Below, one piece after another: positions 12,438 through 24,792 of a DNA stretch of 64,000 nucleotides. Numbering within the stretch: position 1 is the stretch's first letter; each line of letters starts with the position of its first letter. Made by a program: the position numbers and the translations under genes. Under the pieces are notes generated by a model. That model searched no databases. It was not told the DNA's origin and saw only the letters and a program-made list of their open reading frames with translations. Origin of the DNA: Phocoena phocoena (taxonomy: Eukaryota; Chordata; Mammalia; Artiodactyla; Phocoenidae); contig NC_089232.1 of assembly GCF_963924675.1 (NCBI RefSeq), forward strand, positions 47,284,522-47,348,521, written 5' to 3'.

Positions 12438-12596
12438 TAGAGATAGGAGAGAAAGAGAGAAGATGAAGGAAAATAAAGATAAGGAGTTTATAAGTCAGAA
12501 ATTTAAAAAATGAAGGAAAATGGAAGGGAAAGAGGAAGAAAGGAAAAAGAGAAGAAAGGAGAGAAGGAAGAAAGAGGAGAGAAGAGAAAAGAAAAA
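12438..12596 (+). repeat. GA-rich low-complexity region with 75-nt purine run
   Basis: Strongly purine-rich plus strand composed of GAAG, GGAA and AGAG words. From 12522 to 12596 every base is A or G (75 in a row). It is non-coding and could form triplex DNA in principle. Confidence 0.95.
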
Positions 12597-14464
12597 CCTT
12601 AGTTGAACTAGAATACTCTTAAGGCTGATCTCTTTTAATACTGTGGAATGGGTGTAGGGCCCTGAACAGATCTCTTTACCTCTGAGGTAGTCAGTTCATT
12701 TATTTGTGGAATGTAATTTGTGGAGGTTGCACGATGACTTTCAGTTACATAATTTTCTGATTTTTGTGAGTCACCTATAAAACCCTAGGGATTGTAACAA
12801 TTCTCTAGAGCCCAGAAGTGAATACCAAGGGGAATTAGCTTGTGTACTAAAGAATCATTCAGGAAGCAATTTTGTCTGTCTTGAGAGCATATTTTACATA
12901 ATTACTTATATGGTCTCCTTAATGAAGAGCCACACCCAAGTAGTTGTCTCTCCACTTGGAATTGTGTTTCAAGTCTATGGGAATATTTTGACAGCCAATA
13001 GAGATTTATTAAACATACATACTAACATCTGCTTTTCTCTTCAAAGAAAAGGATTGGTTAGAAAAGGAGTATATATGCAGTGAGTGGATTTCTACTCATG
13101 ACTCAGTTCAATGAATTAAACTGTAGATTAAATATTAGTATGAAGGCCTGTTTTCCTTCCAGGATTTCCATTCCCTTTTTCTAAGATACAAATGCTGAAA
13201 ATTCACCATTATTAAAATTCTAACTAAGTTAAATATATTTCTTCATATAGTCAATAAAATTTAGTGATACTGACTTCATCATTTTTACCATAAATATTAA
13301 TAGTTTGTCTTTCAAGGTTTCTGGGCACGTATAATCTATTGAAATATAAGTGATTTGTCTTAATTATTATTGATTTGTAGAAAGATAGCTCAGCTTTTCC
13401 ACCAGCAATGCAACTTATTGCATTTGTTAAGACATACAATAAGATGTAAGTAATGCATACATTAAATATTTCAAAGAAATGAATAGCTAGTATCCTACTA
13501 AGTTTCCACTTGTCAGAATTTGTTTCTAGTTACAAATGTTAGCATTAAGAATGCTGTTTCTATGTCCTCAATAACACATTCTAATCTATCACACAACATA
13601 TGAGCAGAGGATCAGCAGAGATGATGAATGATCAAATTAAAATCCTTCCCAGTTTTAAAGCAGATATTTCTCACTTTATGAGAATTTATCCATTCACTAT
13701 TATTTTACAAAAACCGATATACAAAAGACAACTAAATTCAAATTTGCAAAAAGCTGCAAGCTTTGAAGGGGTAATTTTTAACTTTTCCCAGTACTAATAG
13801 TAAAATAGGTAAATAAATCTTAAAATACGTAACAATAATAACTTCATGGATACTTCTAGGATCAGTCACAAACTGACTTCGAAACACACACACACACACA
13901 CACTTTCTCATAATATATTTGACATGGGTAAAAAATATATGGATGTCACAACACAACCAGTCCCACACAAAGAGATGACGAGTTTGTGTATAATGGGATC
14001 TCCTACAATTCTAAGCAAGTGGGAAGGTTTGATTATTAAAAACACAGCTTTGTTGGGAGTACACATACCTGTATTGACTCAGATTTCTGCAATGTAAATA
14101 TAGTGAAAGAAGCATTTCTACTGATTAATCATGAAATTGTTTCAAGTACTTTAGTAAGCTCATTGGGCATATTGACTCACTGATTTTATTTAACTAAAAT
14201 TGATAGAGACATGATATAATGTATAAAAATAAGCCTCCTACTGCACTTGACCTTCTGAAGGTCTCTGGTAACCTAGAAAAATATAGGAAAAGCCAAAACA
14301 TTAAGTATTCTAAGAACTGTTATTGCATACACGAAATCAGGAGAATACCAGGGGGGACAATAATATTTCAGGCTCATTAGAAAGCAGTAGCTTTTGAGAC
14401 GTTTTTATGTCAAATACAGCTGCTTCTTCACTTGATATATATCAGCAAGGGAAGGTTTAAATCC
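12597..14464. other. No gene; includes (CA)10
   Basis: A (CA)10 microsatellite lies at 13884-13903. The remainder has no recognisable gene or repeat family. Confidence 0.5.
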
Positions 14465-16140
14465 TCTTTTAAAAACTGTGGTAAAATTCACAAGTGTCTC
14501 AGTATAAAATTTACCATCTTAATCATTTTTAAGTGTACCTTTCAGTAGTATTAAGTGCATTCATGTTGTTTACAAATATCTCTTTGAGACTGGGCATTCA
14601 ATTACTTTGAATATACACCAAGAAGTGGGATTTCAATTATTTTAGATATACAGCTAGGAGTGGATCATATGGTAATTTTGTTTTTGTTCCTGGAAAAAGG
14701 AACTACCATACTGTTTTTTGTAATGACTGCTTTGTTTTACATTCCTACCAACAGTGCTGAAGGGTTTCAGTTATTTCACATCTTCACCAACAATTATTGT
14801 TTTCTAGGTTTTTTAAAATTAATTATTATTTTTTTAATAACAGCCATCCTAATGGATGTGAGGTGGTATCTCATTTTGGTTTCGACTTGCATTTCCATAT
14901 TTAGAATCTTTTCATGGACTCAGTGACCATTTGTATATCTTTTTTTGAGAAATGGCTGTTCAAATCCTTTTCCCACTTTTTAATTAGGTTTGTTTCTTGT
15001 TGAGTTGTAGTTCTTTATTTTTTTGATATTAACCTATTATCAAATGTATGATTTGCAAATATTTTCTCTCATCCCATGGGTTACCGTTTTACTCTCTTGA
15101 TTGTATCCTTTGATACACAGTCATTTAAATTTTGATGTAGTCCAAATTTATGTATTTTTTCTTCTTTTGCCTATTGCAGTGTCATAGTCTAGAAATCATT
15201 GCGAAATTTAATGGCATGAAGATTTCTTCTATCATGGTTTTTTTTTTAAGTAATTTATTTTATTTGTGAAGTTCATTATTTTTATTCTTATATACAAGAG
15301 GTTGTATAACTTCACAAGAGATCATGAACAGTTCACAGAATAGTAAGTGATTTGAATTGGTCATTTGAAATTGCCAGTTTAAGAAATTTAACTTTATAAG
15401 CATCTTTGTATTACCCTGTATGTGCACCCTGTTTCCATCTGCCACCCCTTTCCCTGAATTAACACTAGTCTCAGTCAGTTATGTGTTGGAAACACTTTCT
15501 CCAGATTTGCAGGTTTTCCCCCTTGCTTTATTGTATTTTTACTCAAAGACCTTAATTCTAATAGATGTGAATTTTTGAATTCTTTTCCTATGGAGTTATA
15601 TATGTAATAGATTGTTAAATCATTCCTTACTCTAAGATCACAAAGATACTGTTTCTGTATTTTCTTTAAAAAATGTTTATAGTTTTGCCTTTCACATTTA
15701 AGGTCTTGTGTCCATGTGGAATTTATTTTTAAGTATGTTGTGAGAAAAATATCCATTTTAATATTTTCCATATGGATAACCAAGTGTCCCAGTAATACTA
15801 TTTAACAGTCTTTCATTTTGGAATATCCCTTTTGTTATGCGTTGGGTTTGAAATAGTGCATACGTGTATTTCTGTCCTCTCTTTCCTGCTGCACTGTTCT
15901 GATTTCTCTAACCCTGCCCCAATACATTGCTGTATTTGTATAATACTTTCTTATATAGAACAGAGTAATGCACCCAACTTGGTTCTTCTTTTCCTATTGC
16001 TTTGTAATTACAGGTAAATTTTACAATCAGCTTATCAGTCTAGTGGAAAAAAAATGCTGTAGTTTTGAGTGGAATTTGGAAAAATCTACAAATTAGTATC
16101 TGGAAAATTTACATTTTTTTATAATAGTGTCTTCCCAGAC
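14465..16140 (-). mobile_element. Ancient L1 LINE fragment
   Basis: Plus-strand sequence is the complement of L1. It opens with ACTGTGGTAAAATTCACAAG and TTTACCATCTTAATCATTTT (3' side), then CATATGGTAATTTTGTTTTT, ATTCCTACCAACAGTGCTGA, GGATGTGAGGTGGTATCTCA, and further ORF2 complement such as TTTAAGGTCTTGTGTCCATG near 15700. An internal deletion near 14580 and a non-matching stretch at about 15240-15450 break it. Frames are fully disrupted. Confidence 0.8.
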
Positions 16141-17191
16141 ATTAACATGAAAGGACGCATTACAATTTATCTATACATCATTGACCCCTGAGACAAAAAA
16201 TACCCTCCCTTAATTAAATAATATAAATAAATAGCTTATTATCCAGAGTTGTAACAATTACACCTTTTGTCCTAACTTTCTTTTAGTGAAAAGAGACAGC
16301 AAACTATTATTTCTAGAAGAAGAAGTTGTGCTATGTATTACATGGTGTTGTCATTTAATCTTCACAGTGACTTAAAAAATATGTCAACATAGTAAATAGT
16401 ACGATATGTTCAAAGTCATTGAGTTGATAAGTGGTGTGATGCTATGACTTTGAGTCAAGGACAAATTCCAAGGGCCTTCCTGTTTCCAAAATTAAACCAG
16501 AAGTTCTTTATAACTTTCAGATCAACAGGGTCAGGTATCCATTAATTGTTCATAAGTCAAAGTAAAGGTCCAAACCTTAACTTTTCCTTTTAGTGTTTTA
16601 TTGTTTATCTGTCTGAAAGTGACTTTTCTAGTTGTATATTAATATTGTCTATTATATTTATGTTAATATACTAAGAATATATTAATGTATGCTAATATTG
16701 ATATATCAATTAATTATATTATTTATTAGTATTAAATAAGACTTCTCTACTTATTTAATTTTGTTTTCTAAAATTAATGGACAGAAATAACATATTTTAA
16801 GAAACCAATGACATTTTATTAAAATAATATGTCTTTTGTGGACCATACCTACTTCTGGCAGAAAGAGATGCAATTATGGAAGCAGTAGGGTTAGGAACAT
16901 ATATAATGTTTTGTGCTTCCTTTTCAATGTTAATGGTTTGTCATTCTGAGACAGGATAGTAGGTTAGAAAGAAAGGTAATTTTTTTTTCAATCCTTGTTA
17001 ATCAAGAAGTTTTTACAATTTTTAAAAATCTTTCAGTATCATATATGTAATACTACACACCTAAAGTTCCATAGTTAATTTAAATTTTTTGTCTGAATCC
17101 ATTGCATAGTTCAGGGGTTGGCTGATTTTTAGAGGTGGGAACTTCCCACCATCAAAATGAGCTAGGATATATCAGCATAATTCATCAATCT
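16141..17191. other. Possible MIR plus AT-rich tract
   Basis: About 16310-16455 resembles reverse-orientation MIR (GTCATTTAATCTTCACAGTG, then TGAGTTGATAAGTGGTGTGA). About 16630-16745 is extremely AT-rich, built of TTAATAT and ATATTAAT words. No gene seen. Confidence 0.5.
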
Positions 17192-18747
17192 ATTTTTTTT
17201 TGAATTTTATTTTATTTCTTTTTTTATACAGCAGGTTCTTATTAGTCATCAATTTTATACACATCAGTGTATACATGTCAATCCCAATCTCACAATTCAT
17301 CACACCACCACCACCACCCCCCGCTGCTTTCCCCCCTTGGTGTCCATACGTTTGTTCTCTACATCTGTGTCTCAATTTCTGCCCTGCAAACTGGTTCATC
17401 TGTACCATTTTTCTAGGTTCCACATATATGCATTAACATATGATATTTGTTTTTCTCTTTCTGACTTACTTCACTCTGTATGACAGTCTCTAGATCCATC
17501 CACGTCTCTACAAATGACCCAATTTCTTTCCTTTTTATGGCTGAGTAATATTCCATGTATATATGTACCACAACTTCTTTATCCATTCATCTGTCGACGG
17601 CCATTTAGGTTGCTTCAGTGACCTGGCTATTGTAAATAGTGCTGCAGTGAACATTGGGGGGTGCATGTGTCTATTTGAATTATGATTTTCTCTGGGTATA
17701 TGCCCAGTAGTGGGATTGCTGTATCATATGGTAATTCTATTTTTAGTTTTTTAAGGAACCTCCATACTGTTCCCCATAGTGGCTGTGTCAATTTACATTC
17801 CCACCAACAGTGCAAGAGGGTTCCCTTTTCTCCACACCCTCTCCAGCATTTGTTCTTTGTAGATTTTCTGATGATGCCCACTCTAACCAGTGTGAGGTGA
17901 TACCTCATTGTAGTTTTGATTTGCATTTTTTGAATAATTAGTAATGTTCAGCAGCTTTTCATGTGCTTCTTGGCCATCTGTATGGCTTCTTTGGAGAAAT
18001 ATCTGTTTAGGTCTTCTGCCCATTTTTGGTTGGGTTATTTGTTTTTTTAATATTGAGCTGCATGAGCTGTTTATATATTTTGGAGACTAATCCTTTGTCC
18101 GTTGATTCGTTTGTAGAATTTTCTCCCATTCTGAGGGTTGTCTTTTCGTCTTGTTTATGGTTTCCTTTGCTGTGCAAAAGCATTGAAGTTTCATTAGGTC
18201 CCATTTGTTTATTTTTGTTTTTATTTCCATTACTCTAAGAGGTGGATCAAAAAGATCTTGCTGTGATTTATGTCAAAGAGTGTTCTTCCTATGTTTTCCT
18301 CTAAGAGTTTTATAGTGTCCGGTCTTAACATTTAGGTCTCTAATCCATTTTGACTTTATTTTTGTGTATGGTGTTAGGGAGTGTTCTAATTTCATTCTTT
18401 TACATGTAGCTATCCAGTTTTCCCAGCACCACTTATTGAAGAGACTGTCTTTTCTCTATTGTATATCCTTGCTCCTTTGTCATAGGTTAGTTGACCACAC
18501 GTGAGTGGGTTTATCTCTGGGCGTTCTATCTTGTTCCGTTGATCTGTGTTTCTGTTTTTGTGCCAGTACCATATTGTCTTAATTACTGTAGCTTTGTAGT
18601 ATAGTCTGAAGTAAGAGAGTCTGATTCCTTCAGCTCCGTTTTTTTCCCTCAAGACTGCTTTGGCTATTCAGGGTCTTTTGTGTCTCTGCACAAATTTTAA
18701 GATTTTTTTGTTCTAGTTCTTTAAACGCCATTGGTCATTTGATATTT
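17192..18747 (-). mobile_element. 5'-truncated L1 LINE (3'UTR and ORF2 C-terminal part)
   Basis: The A-tail side reads as T-rich sequence at 17192-17230. A 3'UTR follows (complement TACAGCAGGTTCTTATTAGT), then the complement of ORF2 up to about 18747, where L1 similarity stops. It is much better preserved than the old L1 copies around it. The 3'UTR differs from that at 19.76 kb, indicating a different L1 subfamily. No TSD could be fixed by eye. Confidence 0.93.
17627..18652 (-). pseudogene. L1 ORF2 (endonuclease/reverse transcriptase protein) C-terminal remnant, frameshifted
   Basis: Three minus-strand open segments in different frames match the ORF2p C-terminal part in order. 18410-18652 contains [16 protein letters not shown]; 18007-18204 contains DKGLVSKIYKQL; 17627-17926 contains the Cys-rich motif [19 protein letters not shown] (C-x3-C-x7-H-x4-C pattern) followed by PLLGIYPEK. 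In intact L1 these lie C-terminal to the reverse transcriptase domain. Frame changes and the missing 5' half make it non-functional. Confidence 0.92.
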
Positions 18748-19644
18748 TGTGTGAGAAGGTGCAATGAATAAGTCTGATGTGTACTCTTAGGCAGTGCATG
18801 TCAATTAATTGTGAGCATATTTTCATTGTCTTTCTCTTCTGCTACCTGACTTATAGAATGTCAGTAGCTTATTAACACCACATATAATAACTGATCTGGT
18901 GATGGTCAGAGAGGAAAAATTGTCCAGTTAGTTGTCTTTGCTCCTTCCTTGTATTTTTTATTAATTTTTTTTTTCCTGAGGGGAAAACAGAAGAAGGAGC
19001 CTTGCATTATCAAAATAAGTGTGTATATTAACTCTTTTCTTAAAAATAGAAGTTGGCAACAGGATGGGTATAGAAGATGTTGACCTGGACATAACAACAC
19101 ATACATAAAAATATGACCAAATAAAGTTGTAATTTATTTTTGCAACAGGATGGTAGGAATTTCAAAATCAAGTTGTCATGGGATAAAAAATGTGGAAAAG
19201 TTCATTAAAAAGTATAAGCTAAAATAAGTCAATCACTTGTAATGAGCAAAAGAGACAAAGTACTGGGATTAATGAACTGGAAATTGCCTAATTAAGATGT
19301 GGGGTAGTTTTAAGCTTTTAAAAGCTTATCCTAGAATTTAAGGTGTGATGTATTGAATTACAAGATAATCACCAGTCCTTATGCTAAAATATGGAGTATG
19401 TATCAGTGTAATATCCAAATGATTTTTATCAGTCATCATATATGAAAATTTTGAATCAGATTCTCATTTTGGAGGAATCTTTATAGGGAGGATGTTAATA
19501 AACAATTAAAATAAGAATTGCCTCATACGAGGAAAAAGACAAGTTTTTGTCCTTTGGAAAGAGTTTAATATTGAAAGGTATGTTCTAAGATGGTCATTAA
19601 AGAAGATGTAAAGATTGGCTCTAAATTTAAATTAATCCCCCCTC
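18748..19644. other. No gene or repeat recognised
   Basis: Mixed AT-rich sequence; a 66-residue minus-strand frame at 18906 has no recognisable features. Nothing classifiable. Confidence 0.5.
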
Positions 19645-20290
19645 TTTTAAGTTTTTGAAAGAATTTTTTATTGAAATATAGTTGACTTACAATATTAGTT
19701 TCCGGTGTACAACATACTGATTTGATGTTTTTATATATTATATTCCACATAAAGTTTTTTTTTAACATCTTTATTGGAGTATAATTGCTTTACAATGGTG
19801 TGTTAGTTTCTGCTTTATAACAAAGTGAATCAGCTATATATATACATATATCCCCATATCTCCTCCCTCTTGCGTCTCCCTCCCACCCTCCCTATCCCAC
19901 ACCTCTGTGTAGTCACAAAACACCGAGCTGATCTCACTGTGCTATGCAGCTGCTTCTCACTAGCTATCTGTTTTACATTTGGTAGTATATATAAGTCCAT
20001 GCCACTCTCTCACTTCGTCCCAGCTTACCCTTCCCCCTCCCCGTGTCCTCAAGTCCATTCTCTACATTTGCATCTTTACTCCAGTCCTGCCCCTACGTTC
20101 TTCAGAACCTTTTTTTTTTTTTTAGATTCCATATATATGTGTTAGCATACGGTATTTGTTTTTCTCTTTCTGACTTCTTATTTGTAGTGAGGTGGATGGA
20201 CCTAGAGACTGCCACATAAAGTTTTTATAAAATATTGGCTATATACCTTGTGCTGTTCATTGCATCCTTGTATCTTATTCTGACCACAAA
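19645..20290 (-). mobile_element. Older L1 3' end, interrupted by a younger L1
   Basis: Flanks at about 19650-19759 (TTTATTGAAATATAGTTGAC, GGTGTACAACATACTGATTT) and 20212-20285 (AAAATATTGGCTATATACCT, CCTTGTATCTTATTCT) join into one complement-strand L1 3' region once the younger insertion is set aside. Similar 3' sequence occurs at 39.26 kb. Confidence 0.75.
19745..20226 (-). mobile_element. Younger L1 3' end with TSD and 5' inversion
   Basis: TSDs CCACATAAAGTTTTT at 19745-19759 and 20212-20226. The body (19760-20211) starts on the plus strand with TTTAACATCTTTATTGGAGT and CAATGGTGTGTTAG, the complement of the 3' end seen forward at 1513-1787. At about 20177 the sequence switches strand: the last 35 bases (ending GGTGGATGGACCTAGAGACT) are in L1-sense orientation, matching the complement of 17485-17505. 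This is the signature of twin priming. The 106-residue frame at 19825 is chance. Confidence 0.93.
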
Positions 20291-21639
20291 AATAAGGATT
20301 ACTAATATTGTCATGTAAAAGTTTGTCTCATTTTCAAAAGTCTATCGAAATTGGGAGCTATAGGTCAAATAAAGACCCTTAACATGAAGTAATGTGGATA
20401 AAAATTCAGAGAAAGAAACATGCAGCCAACTTAGATGTGACAAATGTTAGAGGTGACTAAAGGTAAATAAATACTTTAGGAACAATATCACAATCAAATC
20501 TTATTTCTCCCAAATATGTTAACCAAAATCACAGAGATAAGAAAATCCATCTTTAGTGACAGATGTTATTAAATTTGGCAGAAATAACCAAAGAGGATAT
20601 ATAAGAGTGTTGAATGTGTGACTATTCTGTTTCTTTCTCCCTGGCAGTTTGTTTTTGTAGGGGGGAGGTAAAGCAGAAAAAATAATGGAATACAGCTATT
20701 AGATTTAGGAAGTCCTTGAAAAAAATTGTATGAAGTAGGGAGGAGGAAATGAGCACCAGTATGTATTAGAAGATATAACCATGGTAACTTGACCCCAAGA
20801 TTGTAGGACTTAATTAGTATATGTGGACTCTATTTCTAGTTTTCTGTTACCAAGTGTACTGTAAGATCAGCAGCATTAAATATTGCTTGATTTACCCATA
20901 TATCTTCCTATCCTGAGATAATCAGAGAAGGAATAACTTCTGCGGTGGTCAGGATGATGCAAAGCAGCATCAGAATTTACTTTCCCAGTAAAAATAAAGA
21001 TATTCAAAAACATTTCCACTGTTTGAAGTGTAGTAACAGGTATCAGATTTCAGGAACTATACTTTATAATAACTAGAAAATACTGAATAAAATATATCTG
21101 ATATCAAAACTGAATTTGCTCAAAAGGAAACAAGAAGGAAAAACATTGGTGCTAAAATTCAATCCACATATCCTGCTAGCATAATCCCTGCTTCTCTGGA
21201 GAGGAAAGATGGCCTGTTAACCAAGAACCAAGTCATACGATGACAGCTAATTTCGTAACTTGACTCTACAGCCAAGTTATGATGTAATGGTTTCAGGTTT
21301 GGCTTGAGTCACAGATGAAAACTTAGAGCTCTTAATACTCCTTCACTGCTAATTTCTCCCTTAACCTGTGTGAGGGGATCAAAAATAGCACAAAAGGCAA
21401 TTAGAAGCTTAAAGTAGCAGTGCATGTATAGGGATGCCATGTTAGTAATAGGAAACACAGAGGGGAACCTTGTTCACTTACCCTCCATCTCTCAATATAA
21501 GAAATAAGATACCTCTTAAAAATAGAGCTCTGCAGGTTCCTGAGTTTCTGAGCCAGAAACAGTAGATTCAATGGAATTCTTAGACAGAATTCTGTAATCC
21601 TTCATGGCCACCATCCTCCAAAGGAAGTATCAATGACCA
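20291..21639. other. No gene or repeat recognised
   Basis: AT-rich sequence with only short frames. I can classify nothing here. Confidence 0.5.
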
Positions 21640-22405
21640 GGGACCTGAACAGACATTTCTCCAAAGAAGACATGCAAATGGCCAACAGGTATATGAAAAA
21701 ATTCTCAATGCACTAATCATTAGGACATTTAAAATCAAAACCACGATAAAGTATCACCTCATACCTGTCTGTACAGCTGTATCAACAAAAACAAAAGACA
21801 AGTGTTGGCAGTGATGTGGAAAAATCGGAGCCCTGGCATCCTGTTGGTGGGAAGCAAAATGGTGTAGCCATCATGGAAATCAGTATGGAGGCTCCTCAAA
21901 AAAACTAAAAATAGGAGTATCATCTGATCCAGCAATCCCACATCTAGGTATTTATCCAAAAGAATTTAAATCAAGACCTTGAAGAGATATTAGCTTCTTA
22001 TTTTCATTGCAGTGTGATTTACAATAACCAAGATTTGAAAACAACCTAAATGTCAACAGTTGAATGGATAAAGAAAATGTGGTATATACCTACAATGGAA
22101 AGTAATTCAGCCTTAAAAGGAAGGAAATTCTGACACATGGTACAACATGGATGAGGCTTGAGGGCATTTTGCTAAGTGAAATAAGCTAGTCCTGGAAAGA
22201 CAAACACTGCATTATTCCTCTTACATGAGGTATCTAAAACAGTCAAATTCATAAAATCAGACAGTGGAATAGTGATTGCCCAGGGACTGGAGGGAGGGGG
22301 AAATGGGAAGTTACTAATTAACAGGCATAAAGTTTCAGTTAAGCAAGATAAATTAACTCTAGGGATCTGTTGTACTATGTTGTACCAGTAGTCAACAATA
22401 GCAGA
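21640..22405 (+). mobile_element. Ancient L1 LINE fragment (ORF2 end and 3'UTR)
   Basis: Sense-strand L1 landmarks in order: GAACAGACATTTCTCCAAAG, AAATGGCCAACAGGTATATG, GGCATCCTGTTGGTGGGAAG, CCAGCAATCCCACATCTAGG, GTTGAATGGATAAAGAAAAT, GTAATTCAGCCTTAAAAGGA, then 3'UTR-like GACTGGAGGGAGGGGGAAAT. ORF2 frames are broken. Orientation is opposite to the L1s at 14-20 kb. Confidence 0.9.
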
Positions 22406-24566
22406 CTGAACACTTACATTTTTTGAGTATAGCTTTCATGTTGTGCTCTAACAACAATGAAAATAAAAGAAGGTGGGAAGCTAATCAGGATATGATATTT
22501 AGGGAAATTCCCTGAGGAGATACTATGTAAATTAACATCTGAGAGGTGAGAAGGGGTGAGTAGTGTTAAGTATATTGAGAAAATGGTTTTGACAGAAAAA
22601 AGAGGAAGTACAAAGTACCTGAGGAAGGAAACTGAAGGCCATTGTGGATAGAGGATAGTAAAAAAAAAAAAGAAGAACATAAGCTAGATGGGATTGGGTG
22701 ATGGGGCTTTGTGGATGAGTAACTTCTGATGCCATACCCTGAAATCAAAATTTGGGTTCTTATTTATTGACCTTCAGTTTTTTTTCTTGCCCTGTTTATA
22801 TTTGCTCACAGAGATTTGTATTATTTTTTTTACTCCTCACCCTTTACTATCCATAAATGAAAGTCTTAAATTTCATTTTATTTTACAGAATCTGATACAA
22901 AGCTTTCTCCAGCAGTTTGTTTTCCACATTTCATAAACATCTAGTTCATAGTTCATATGGTATAACGTATTAGGCTTATAACTTATTAGCCAAATTAAAA
23001 TAAAACATTTAGTAGGATGTAAACAACAGAGCACAACTTATAGACATATATTTCTTATTATTTTTAAATTTCATTGGTTGGTTATGGGCATATAAAATCT
23101 ATGAGATGTCATAGGAACAGTAACCCATACTACCTTGAGTTTCTCCCTTTCTAGTGCCAATCCAAAAAAAGTTGTTACCTATATGATCAACATTCCTCCA
23201 GATTTCATTTGTTTCTGGATAGATTGAAGTTAGAACTATACATCATCAACACTGTCTACCACTTTTCACCTTAAAACTCCCATCAGTGAGTGACACATAC
23301 CCAACAACCTGACCTGAACTTGCAATATAGTCATAGAATGTAAGGGAACTTGAGAGAGCCCCTGATCTTTTGTTAAAAAAGAAAAAGATATTAAACTTAC
23401 TGAAAAAGAATAATTGAACAATTGCTGTGGGGGGCAGGAGATATATGTAAATCCCTGTACCTTTCTTTAATTTTTCTGTGAACCCTCCCCCAAAACAAAA
23501 ACAATTGCCAAGTTCTTTAACTGTTCTCTTGGGTTTTCAAAACATGAAACAACTAATTCTTCCTGAAAAACTCAATGTCTTTTCCTCTACCTATTGATTC
23601 CAGCCAGTTGCTCATTCCATGATCTATTCCTGAACCAAGATTACTCTGTAATAAAGGTATGGCCAGTACTCACAATTAGCTAAGTAACATCAAAAGACAT
23701 CCTCAACTCACTCAATTAACGACTCAATTTTATGGACCAAAGTAGGGGACTAAGTCCATTCTTACCCCAACTAACTTGCATATCCTTTTCTACAAATCAT
23801 GGGAACTCAGGAAAGTAATGAGAAACAATAAATACTCACATGGTAGTCTTAAAAAGACAGTAATTATCAACAAAATATTTTTTCAGATAAGAAAGCTTTT
23901 CAAGGTATATATCCTCTGTAGCATTACTGTGTATTCACTTGATCTCACTAAATGCCATTTGAAGACGGAGATTTCTTTTGAAATTATGCATGGGAACACT
24001 AAAGTAATCAGTTTTCATTTCTCCTTTCTTTTGTTTTCACCCTCTTTAGCTCTCCTGTTAAAATCAGTCTGAATGGCAAAGATAGGCTGCCCTTGTTCTT
24101 GTTTCTCGCTTTATCACTACCCTTAGAAAAGTGCCCAGAGGTTCCTTTTTCAATTTTTGTATTATTTCTCTGTCTTACTTTCTCTATTATCTGCCATTTC
24201 TCAAAAGGGTAGAGTCGGCAAACCTTCATAATTCTAGGATTTAAGCTAGGAGGGTGATAGGTAGCAAACAGATTATTGAGTTAGTTTGCAGTAAAGAAGA
24301 AAAAGGAAGCTATAGAACTTTTTAGGTATGCATTAGCTCTTCAAAATGTCTAATAAATTGCTACTCATTCATTCATGTTCTACTTATCCTTTTCAAGACA
24401 ACACTGTTAACTTTGCTCTTTTCAGTAGAATAAGTGGAATATTCAAGAGAACTTTAGGATTTCTTAATTCACCTCATCATTTTCTTGAGAAAGACTGATC
24501 TTTGAAAGTAGCTGACTTGGTAAAACAAATACCTTTTATTACTGTAGAGAAAGCATCCTTTACGTG
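22406..24566. other. No gene or clear repeat recognised
   Basis: Unclassified sequence with a short A-run near 22660. Frames at 22414-22748 (minus) and 23776 (plus) are phenylalanine- or serine-rich and lack family features. Confidence 0.5.
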
Positions 24567-24792
24567 AAAAGAGTGAAAGCAGTGAGACTTTGCTGGTGGT
24601 GTAGTGTATAAGACTCTGTGCTCCTAATGCAGGGGGCCTGGGGTTTGATTCCTGGTCAGGGAACCAGATCCCACATGCATGCTGCAACTAAGAGTTCGCA
24701 TGCCACTACTAAGGATCCTGCCTGCTGCAACTAAGACCTGGTGCAACCAAATAAATAAAAAAAATATTAAATAAAAAAAGAGTGAAAGCAGT
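24567..24792 (+). mobile_element. tRNA-derived SINE (CHR/Bov-tA-like) with perfect 17-bp TSD
   Basis: Body 24584-24775: TTTGCTGGTGGTGTAGTG head, B-box-like GGGGTTTGATTCCTGG, GAACCAGATCCCACATGC, CTGCAACTAAGAGTTCGCAT units, and a CAAATAAATAAAAA tail. TSDs AAAAGAGTGAAAGCAGT at 24567-24583 and 24776-24792 are exact. It is a different subfamily from the short CpG-rich copies. Confidence 0.93.

Noticed and set aside
17627..18652. L1 ORF2 as a possibly active reverse transcriptase
   Set aside because: The 5' half is missing and the remaining frame is broken into at least three segments.
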